Shown: in pieces, positions 1 through 4,806 of the stretch
Numbering within the stretch: position 1 is the first letter of the stretch
Layout: each line of letters starts with the position of its first letter
NCBI GenBank assembly: GCA_017431185.1
Contig: JAFRLP010000165.1
Location: forward strand, 1-7,953
Length of the DNA: 7,953 nt
Direction of reading: 5' to 3'
Origin: Victivallales bacterium
GTDB taxonomy: Bacteria > Verrucomicrobiota > Lentisphaeria > Oligosphaerales > Oligosphaeraceae
Notes under the pieces: model-generated
Seen by the model: the letters and a program-made list of their open reading frames with translations, nothing else
Told to the model about the DNA's origin: nothing
The model's database searches: none
Program-made: the position numbers and the translations under genes

Positions 1-662
1 AGTTTGCCCGGAACAGCCGCGACATCCTGAAGTCCATCTGGGGCCACCAGCTCCACCAGTACCCCATCAAGGGGTATGGAAGCGATTCATTCGTCGGCAC
101 GGAACCTGATGCCTTCACGGTTGTCCGGCAGGACAGCGCGACCGCCTCACTGGCCGCGGACACCACCAACGGCCAGGCCGAGAAGACGTTTTCCCTGCAA
201 GGAGGCCACCTCACCGTGAGCCTCCATTTCCGTGCCCGCGCATCGGCCAGGGGGAGGATTTCCACGGCTCCGCGGCTCGACATCTCCCCTGAGGTCTTCG
301 GCGCCTATCCGAAACTGTTTGTGGGAAAGGGAAGCGGCTGGCAGCTTGTCGAACTGGGCAAAGCCGGCAGCATGTGGTACCAGGCAGCCGCAATTCCCAT
401 CGAGGATTTCAGCGGCGCCATGCTCCTTATCGCCGAAAAGGGAGACCTGGGCCTTGAACTCCGCATCCCCCCGAAGCAGCTTGGCGAGGCCAGTTATATG
501 TATGACCGCTACGATTTCCAGCCAAAAGGGACTGGCCGTCTCCTGGAACTGACATTTGCCGCGCCGGAGCGGACGTTCCTCCCAGGTGACACGCAGTCCC
601 TTGAGGTCACATACCATATTCTCGAAGACAACGAAATCCCCGACATTTCCCAATGGCAATGA
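1..662 (+). CDS. Unrecognised protein, C-terminal part (beta-rich, 5' end outside window)
   Basis: The frame is open from the first full codon (position 3) to the TGA at 660-662, so this is the last 219 residues or so of a longer protein. A GTG at 216 could be read as a start, but the frame continues unbroken and with similar composition upstream, so a truncated gene is more likely. The visible part has no membrane segment and consists largely of alternating hydrophobic stretches typical of beta strands, for example HLTVSLHF, GAMLLIAEK, LLELTFAAPE and SLEVTYHILE. The ending, a 'FLPGD' turn followed by a final strand, resembles the closing strands of galactose-mutarotase-like or other carbohydrate-related beta-sandwich domains. 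That resemblance is only an impression, and I do not recognise the family. The gene overlaps a LacI-family regulator by 4 bases (ATGA), so the two are probably one operon, which fits a role in sugar use. Function: unknown. Confidence 0.75.
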   Translation, partial: FARNSRDILKSIWGHQLHQYPIKGYGSDSFVGTEPDAFTVVRQDSATASLAADTTNGQAEKTFSLQGGHLTVSLHFRARASARGRISTAPRLDISPEVFGAYPKLFVGKGSGWQLVELGKAGSMWYQAAAIPIEDFSGAMLLIAEKGDLGLELRIPPKQLGEASYMYDRYDFQPKGTGRLLELTFAAPERTFLPGDTQSLEVTYHILEDNEIPDISQWQ

Positions 663-1702
663 AGAACCATGTAACGTTGAAGGACATAGCGCGAGAGACC
701 GGATTCAGTGTCATGACCGTCTCGAAGGTTCTGAACGACGTCGGGACAAACCACGCCAGCGAGAAGAACCGTGAGCGCATCATCGCCGTCGCCCGCAGCC
801 TGAATTACCAGCCTGACCTCAACGCACGGAGGCTCGTCACACGCCGCAACGACGTCATCGGACTGCTGATAGACCGCGAGGCCCCTTACTTCCACAATGA
901 GGTCATGCATATCCTGGAGACCCTGGCGCTGGGCTACGGAAAGCGCATCCAGATTGGAATGTCGCACGACAGCTTTGTCTCCCTGGCGGGATACATCAAT
1001 GACTTTCGCGGAAACGGCATACGCGCCGTCGTCTGCCTGTCCCACACCTATCCGGGCTTCGGCTTCAAGGTCCCCCCCCTTCTGGAGCACTTTGAACGCG
1101 TGGTCTTTCTGGAAAGGCCCCTCTGCCCGACGCGGTTCCCTGTGGTGGAGTCCCATCACCGCGCCAATTTCCGCGCGCTGACGGCTGCCATGCTCGACAA
1201 GGGATATCGGCGCATCATCAGCATCCGTGCCAACTACCAGGACAACGCCTTCTTCGAGGCCAAGGAGGGAATGCGCGAGGCATACGGGGCTGCGGGTGTC
1301 CCCTTTGAGGAGTGTTTCTGGATGACCATGGGCCACGACGGAGACCGCTCCTTCGAGCAGGCGGGCGAAAGTCTCGCGCTGACCCTCCCCCACAAACCGG
1401 ACGTGCTGGTGCTGAGCAATGACGCGGCCGCCATGTGCGCCATACGACTTCTCACCGGACGCGGGGTCAGCGTGCCCCGTGACATCGCGGTGTTCAGCGC
1501 CTCGCTATCCAAATTCGCCGAATTCACGTCACCCGCCCTCTCCGGCATAGACTATCATTCCGACATCCTTGCCAACTGCCTTTTCAGCAGACTGCTTGGA
1601 AAGGAGCCAGACATTGGGGAGGGGATGGCCGTTGCGGGAAAAGAAGGGCAACTCCTCGTGCCCGCCCGCATTCTCTGGCGGGAATCCTGTCCCTGCGGAT
1701 GA
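659..1702 (+). CDS. LacI-family transcriptional regulator
   Basis: A 347-residue protein of normal length for LacI/GalR-type regulators, which bind DNA as dimers and are released or activated by a small ligand, usually a sugar. Residues 5-50 form the N-terminal helix-turn-helix (VTLKDIARETGFS, then VMTVSKVLND). The hinge helix follows at about 50-62 (YQPDLNARRL), with the Leu that normally wedges into the operator minor groove. A periplasmic-binding-protein-like domain starts near 66 (VIGLLIDRE). It contains the typical SND turn (253-255), the VPRDIAV strand (272-278) and the EFTSPALSGIDY segment (288-299), and ends in the usual LLVPARILWRES. The usual 'GFDD' after the VPRDIAV strand is replaced by FSASLS, so ligand contacts may differ. 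Start choice: ATG 659 makes an ATGA overlap with the upstream stop. ATG 653 would add two residues (MA). Neither has a clear Shine-Dalgarno, suggesting translation coupled to the upstream gene. The ligand is not deducible. Confidence 0.93.
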   Translation: MKNHVTLKDIARETGFSVMTVSKVLNDVGTNHASEKNRERIIAVARSLNYQPDLNARRLVTRRNDVIGLLIDREAPYFHNEVMHILETLALGYGKRIQIGMSHDSFVSLAGYINDFRGNGIRAVVCLSHTYPGFGFKVPPLLEHFERVVFLERPLCPTRFPVVESHHRANFRALTAAMLDKGYRRIISIRANYQDNAFFEAKEGMREAYGAAGVPFEECFWMTMGHDGDRSFEQAGESLALTLPHKPDVLVLSNDAAAMCAIRLLTGRGVSVPRDIAVFSASLSKFAEFTSPALSGIDYHSDILANCLFSRLLGKEPDIGEGMAVAGKEGQLLVPARILWRESCPCG

Positions 1703-1823
1703 CAGGCAGACCGGCACGGCCTTCGGATTCCGCTAATGCCTTTGAGCGAAAAGCCAGGATTTCCGAAGGAACTGTGCAGAGGCTTCTGCTGAAAATCCGT
1801 CCCCCCCGACAAAACGAAAGAAC

Positions 1824-1856
1824 TTGCAATTCTGACATCGGATGTTAGATTTGCAA
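1824..1856. terminator. Probable bidirectional intrinsic terminator between convergent genes
   Basis: Arms 1824-1838 and 1842-1856 pair over 15 positions around a CGG loop. There is one T-T mismatch (1830/1850) and one pair (1834/1846) that is a G-U wobble in plus-strand RNA but a C-A mismatch in minus-strand RNA. On the plus strand the hairpin is followed by AACATTTTC. On the minus strand it is followed by GTTCTTTCGTTTTG. Both T-tracts are interrupted, so termination efficiency is uncertain. The site lies 121 bases after the LacI-family gene and 49 bases after the kinase stop, as expected for a shared terminator of convergent genes. Confidence 0.55.
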
Positions 1857-1905
1857 AACATTTTCGCATCCATCCAGGCCATTCGGCGTCCTCAATCCGC
1901 ATGAT

Positions 1906-4248
1906 TCACGGCGTTACCTTTGTGTTGTTTTCCTTCTCCCATATAATTTCCTCGAGTGTCTGGAAGAGATGCTCTGGCTCTATCGGCTTGGAAAGATGCG
2001 CGTCCATCCCGGCCTGAAGGGAACTTTGCACATCCTCGTCGAAAGCATTGGCCGTCATGGCGATGATGGGAACAGTCCTGGCGTCGGGACGGTCCATGCC
2101 GCGAATTGCCGAAGCGGCTTCAAGTCCATCCATTTCGGGCATGCGGACATCCATGAGAATCGCATCGTAATGGCCGGGGGTGCTTCGTGCGAACATTTCC
2201 ACGGCGAGCCTGCCGTTCTCCGCATGCTCGAGTTCCGCTCCGCGCGAATGGAGCAGTTCCTTGACAATCTCCGCATTGACCAGGATATCCTCCGCCAGCA
2301 GTATGCGTTTCCCCTTGAGGTCGGCGCGTCGCTTGACCGACCGCTCCTTCATGCTGTTCCGCCTGGCGATTCTCGTGAATTCCTCGAGCACCTTGGCCGC
2401 AGAGAGCGGCTTGGCAAGAAAACTGTCAACTCCGGCATGAAATGCCTCGTCCATGATCTCATCCCAGTTGTATGCCGTAAGGATGATGACCGTCGTTTCG
2501 TTGCTGTAGCGCTTGCGTATTTCCCTGGCGACCGCCACCCCGTCCATTTCCGGCATTTTCCAGTCAAGGAGAACAAGATTGTATGAGTCGTGCTTGGCAT
2601 GCTGGACTTCGAGCATGTCCAGCGCCGTCTTTCCGTTCAGCGCCGTATCTGCACGGATGCCGGATTCATCCATGACAATGGAGGCGTGCTCGCAGTCGAT
2701 GGGGTCGTCGTCCACAATCAGCACGTACATATCCTTCGGGCTGATGGCGCTGGGCGCGGCATCCGGTTCGTCGCTCCTTTTCAGCGTGACCGTCACAATG
2801 AACTCGGACCCGACTCCCTTTTCCGAATTGACCTGAATCATGCCGTTCATGAGTTCAACGATATTTTTCGTGATGGCCATGCCGAGTCCGGTGCTGCCAT
2901 ACTTGTTGTTCCGATTGCTGTCCTCCTGGGCAAACGGTTCAAATATCTTCGGAATGAAAGACTTTGCAATGCCTCTGCCCGTATCGCGGATTGAGAAGCG
3001 GAGCGTGACCTGGTCCTCATAAACGTTGCCCCGTTCAACTTTCAGCGTAACGCTCCCCGGTGCATTCGTGAATTTGATGGCGTTGGAGAGAATGTTGATG
3101 AGCACCTGCTTGAGTTTGGTATCATCGCCGATGTAATGATCTTCCAGTGCCTGATCCGCATGGCAGACAAAGGCCAACCCCTTTTCACTGCACTGCGCCA
3201 TGACCATCGTATTGATCTGCTCCAGCAGTACATTGAGAGAAAAGACCTCCTTGCGCAGCGCCAGCCGTCCGGATTCGATCCGGCTCATGTCAAGGATGTC
3301 ATTGATAAGCCCAAGCAGATGTTTTGCGCTTTTGCTGATCTGCTGCAGATATCCGCGGGTCGTCCCGGAAAGCGTTCCGTCCCTCAGGGAGAGACTGTTC
3401 AGCCCGATGATCGCATTCATCGGAGTGCGGATCTCGTGGCTCATGTTGGACAGAAAGGTAGTCTTCGCCCGGTTGGCGGACTCCGCTGCGGCAAGCGCCG
3501 TCTGGAGCACCTCCCGGTTCCGGGCCAGTTCCTCTTTCTGACCTTGTTCGCGCCGCAATGCATCCTCCAGTTCATCGCGATACTCTTCCTTTTCGTCTTC
3601 AACAACAAAACTGTGCAGCAGGCAAGTCCCGACCATGCATCCCATGGCGTAAAAGGACCACAAAGGATAAAGAAGCTGAAAGATGATCAGCGCGATCATC
3701 GAGGCGCCGAACAACCCGATGGCGAGATTCCTCCGCCAGACCTTCCCCTTGGTCTTCAAGGTTATGCCGAACGTGTAAAGCGACGTCAGCAGAAACATCA
3801 GTATCTGCACGTAGAGAGTGGCATGCCGCAAAACCGCCGTATGGTATGCGCCCGCTTCATCGAACCAGAACATGATGGGGCAAAACAGATTCAATATGAT
3901 GACGACGAGCTCAAATCCGAAAAAGGCCCATCCTCCGTACCAAAGCATGGTGTCAAACGAGGTGTTGCCTTCCAGATAGGCTATGACATACCGCGTCCAC
4001 AGCAGAACCAGCACGGCCATTGCCGCAAAATACAGCGTCGTGTCGAGAAACTGGAGAGAGGTAAGGCGATGAGCATCCAGAATTCCCCATAACGCATCCG
4101 TGATGTAGTATGCAAGAACGGCAAAAAGGAAACTGCGGTATTTCCGCAGAGCCTGCGCCGACTCGGGCCTTCCCGTCAGCCACAGCACATCCCGATTCGT
4201 AATGACCAGAATGATTCCCGCCAATATTCCGATAATCGAGTAAGTCAT
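1906..4248 (-). CDS. Membrane hybrid sensor histidine kinase with two receiver domains
   Basis: A 780-residue inner-membrane signalling kinase that should autophosphorylate on His and pass the phosphate to its own Asp residues. Residues 4-216 hold about seven hydrophobic segments (near 4-17, 38-57, 66-90, 104-127, 141-163, 174-194 and 197-216) with short loops, a membrane-embedded sensor of unknown ligand. A charged, probably coiled-coil linker spans 217-262. HisKA follows, with the H-box FLSNMSHEIRTPMN (His271). The HATPase has an N-box ILSNAIKF (Asn389), G1 RDTGRGIA (422 on), F-box IFEPFAQ and G2 GSTGLGMAI. Receiver 1 (508-625) has acidic DDD 513-515, phospho-acceptor Asp562 in LLDWKMPEMDG, Thr591 and Lys613. 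Receiver 2 (647-770) has ED 653-654, Asp700, Thr732 and Lys754. All catalytic residues are present, so both receivers look active. No HPt domain and no DNA-binding output domain is present, so a separate HPt protein is expected. Start ATG 4248 is supported by a Shine-Dalgarno 7 bases upstream. Confidence 0.95.
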   Translation of the reverse strand: MTYSIIGILAGIILVITNRDVLWLTGRPESAQALRKYRSFLFAVLAYYITDALWGILDAHRLTSLQFLDTTLYFAAMAVLVLLWTRYVIAYLEGNTSFDTMLWYGGWAFFGFELVVIILNLFCPIMFWFDEAGAYHTAVLRHATLYVQILMFLLTSLYTFGITLKTKGKVWRRNLAIGLFGASMIALIIFQLLYPLWSFYAMGCMVGTCLLHSFVVEDEKEEYRDELEDALRREQGQKEELARNREVLQTALAAAESANRAKTTFLSNMSHEIRTPMNAIIGLNSLSLRDGTLSGTTRGYLQQISKSAKHLLGLINDILDMSRIESGRLALRKEVFSLNVLLEQINTMVMAQCSEKGLAFVCHADQALEDHYIGDDTKLKQVLINILSNAIKFTNAPGSVTLKVERGNVYEDQVTLRFSIRDTGRGIAKSFIPKIFEPFAQEDSNRNNKYGSTGLGMAITKNIVELMNGMIQVNSEKGVGSEFIVTVTLKRSDEPDAAPSAISPKDMYVLIVDDDPIDCEHASIVMDESGIRADTALNGKTALDMLEVQHAKHDSYNLVLLDWKMPEMDGVAVAREIRKRYSNETTVIILTAYNWDEIMDEAFHAGVDSFLAKPLSAAKVLEEFTRIARRNSMKERSVKRRADLKGKRILLAEDILVNAEIVKELLHSRGAELEHAENGRLAVEMFARSTPGHYDAILMDVRMPEMDGLEAASAIRGMDRPDARTVPIIAMTANAFDEDVQSSLQAGMDAHLSKPIEPEHLFQTLEEIIWEKENNTKVTP

Positions 4249-4328
4249 GCCGCGTCTCCCCCTTCCTGCCGAAGAAAATCCGATGAAGGGAGCGTCTGTT
4301 CGTTCAATTCAAATTTTTCCTCAAACAT
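4245..4328 (-). CDS. Possible 27-residue leader peptide coupled to the kinase gene
   Basis: A 27-codon ATG frame begins MFEEKFELNE, ends GGDAA, and stops at a TGA that shares ATGA with the kinase start (4-base overlap). An AGAGGAA sequence (4337-4343) sits about 10 bases before its ATG, a plausible ribosome binding site. The product is acidic (five Glu and two Asp against one Lys and one Arg) and has no membrane segment or recognisable domain. The same frame is open further upstream, to a TGA in the promoter's -35 region, so an internal GTG could give a version of about 59 residues that lacks an obvious ribosome site. The arrangement is what one expects of translational coupling or a regulatory leader peptide. 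A chance frame this short is also quite possible, and there is no homology evidence. Confidence 0.35.
   Translation of the reverse strand: MFEEKFELNEQTLPSSDFLRQEGGDAA
4256..4264 (-). promoter_or_regulatory. Ribosome binding site of the hybrid kinase
   Basis: On the minus strand AAGGGGGAG lies upstream of ATG 4248, with 7 bases between GGAG and the start. This is the strongest Shine-Dalgarno of any gene start in the window and fixes the kinase start. It lies inside the last codons of the small upstream reading frame 4328-4245. Confidence 0.7.
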
Positions 4329-4441
4329 CCACTCTGTTCCTCTCTGTTGCCCGGGAATAAAATGCCGGACTTGACAGGACGTGCAGGTTCCCGAACCGCT
4401 CCGCGATGTAAACCAAGGCACACGATAGCCAACCGCACCCT
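4329..4441 (-). other. 5' leader of the kinase mRNA with alternative pairings
   Basis: This is the untranslated part of the leader between the predicted start of transcription (about 4441-4438) and the small reading frame. On the minus strand, GTGCGGTT (4438-4431), at the very 5' end of the RNA, can pair with AACCTGCAC (4389-4381) over 8 base pairs with one bulged T. The same AACC-GC segment can instead form a short local hairpin with GCGGTT (4399-4394) around a CGGG loop. The two pairings exclude each other. No known riboswitch consensus is recognised, and there is no T-tract that would make an attenuator. No gene is seen in 4329-4576. Confidence 0.25.
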
Positions 4442-4444
4442 CGT

Positions 4445-4473
4445 AATATAGTTTTTTTCTGACTCCTTTTCAA
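4445..4473 (-). promoter_or_regulatory. Sigma-70-type promoter of the kinase gene
   Basis: On the minus strand a -35 TTGAAA (4473-4468) and a -10 TATATT (4450-4445) are separated by exactly 17 bases, the spacer including a run of seven A. Each hexamer differs from consensus at one position. Transcription would begin around 4441-4438, about 190 bases before the kinase ATG. It faces the kinase and lies downstream of the tRNA terminator, so the kinase is likely transcribed independently of the tRNA and recQ. Confidence 0.65.
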
Positions 4474-4576
4474 GTCGGCTTTCCGATATTGCTTCGAAAT
4501 GGAAATGCTCGCAGATGATTGCGGCGCCGGGCACATTGGCCTTCCCCCTAGAGGCGCAGGAGAAGCCCATGTCCAT

Positions 4577-4607
4577 AAAAAAGCCCTGTCCGAAGTGTGG
4601 ACGGGGC
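4577..4607 (-). terminator. Intrinsic terminator after tRNA-His
   Basis: Read on the minus strand, GCCC-C-GTCC (4607-4599) pairs with GGAC-A-GGGC (4591-4583) around a 7-base loop, with one C-A mismatch. It is followed directly by TTTTTT (4582-4577). This is a textbook Rho-independent terminator. It begins 12 bases after the CCA end of the tRNA gene. Confidence 0.85.
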
Positions 4608-4619
4608 GAAAAACCAAAC

Positions 4620-4698
4620 TGGGGTACCTAGTCGGGTTCGAACCGACGACCTCTTGGGCCACAACCAAGCGCTCTAACCAGACTGAGCTATAGGTACC
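4620..4698 (-). tRNA. trnH: tRNA-His, anticodon GUG
   Basis: The full cloverleaf can be drawn on the minus strand. The acceptor stem GTACCTA pairs with TAGGTAC. The D-arm is GCTC/GAGC. The anticodon stem CTTGG/CCAAG encloses loop TTGTGGC, so the anticodon is GTG and reads CAC/CAU. The variable loop is AGGTC, and the T-arm GTCGG/CCGAC encloses TTCGAAC. An extra 5' G (position -1, at 4698) faces a C73 discriminator (4623), the identity pair of histidine tRNA recognised by histidyl-tRNA synthetase. CCA (4622-4620) is encoded in the DNA. The gene has its own promoter-like sequence and terminator. No repeat of its 3' half is seen in the window, so there is no sign that it hosts an integrated element here. 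Confidence 0.97.
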
Positions 4699-4712
4699 AT
4701 CAATATGTGCCT

Positions 4713-4742
4713 TTAATATGACACGCTTTGCGGAAAAGTCAA
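4713..4742 (-). promoter_or_regulatory. Probable promoter of tRNA-His
   Basis: On the minus strand TTGACT (4742-4737, five of six consensus bases) lies 18 bases from TATTAA (4718-4713, four of six). Transcription would start around 4706, giving a 5' leader of under ten bases before the tRNA. The -10 is weak, and CATATT at a 16-base spacing is an alternative reading of the same stretch. Confidence 0.5.
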
Positions 4743-4765
4743 ACCGCTTGTCCCCAATTTCCCAG

Positions 4766-4798
4766 AAAAAAACGTTGAGGATGGGATGCGGGGCATCC
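4766..4798 (-). terminator. Weak candidate terminator after recQ
   Basis: GGATGC-(3 bases)-GCATCC (4784-4798) is a perfect 6-bp hairpin just after the recQ stop. A run of seven T on the minus strand (4772-4766) comes only 11 bases after the stem rather than directly. The geometry is poor for intrinsic termination, so some recQ transcripts may read on through tRNA-His to the strong terminator at 4577-4607. Confidence 0.3.
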
Positions 4799-4806
4799 AG
4801 GGGCTT

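Noticed and set aside
509..1393. Open frame of 294 codons on the minus strand, antisense to the LacI-family gene
   Set aside because: It overlaps a confident LacI-family gene and the end of the partial gene. Its product has no recognisable motif.
1721..1768. Inverted repeat CTTCGGA / TCCGAAG and a small hairpin GCAGA-GGCT-TCTGC (1776-1789) after the LacI-family gene
   Set aside because: The first has a 34-base loop and neither is followed by a T-tract. The longer hairpin at 1824-1856 is the better terminator.
1555..1902. Minus-strand frames covering the gap between the LacI-family gene and the kinase
   Set aside because: They overlap the end of the LacI-family gene and the terminator hairpin, and no recognisable protein or ribosome site is seen.
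3136..4092. Open frame of 318 codons on the plus strand, antisense to the kinase
   Set aside because: It lies wholly inside a kinase gene with every catalytic motif intact. Its translation is rich in Gln, His and Arg without domain-like structure, as expected of a shadow frame.
4374..4379. Plus-strand TTGACA in the kinase leader as a promoter element
   Set aside because: No -10-like hexamer occurs at 15-19 bases downstream, and no plus-strand gene follows.
4304..4693. Minus-strand frames 4304-4576 and 4321-4668, and plus-strand frame 4499-4693
   Set aside because: The minus-strand frames cross the kinase promoter and leader, and the longer one also runs through the tRNA terminator and into the tRNA. 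The plus-strand frame encodes the familiar GFEPTTS-type false peptide produced by translating the complement of a tRNA gene.
4620..4698. tRNA-His as an integration site of a mobile element
   Set aside because: No integrase gene and no second copy of the tRNA 3' end is present in the window.
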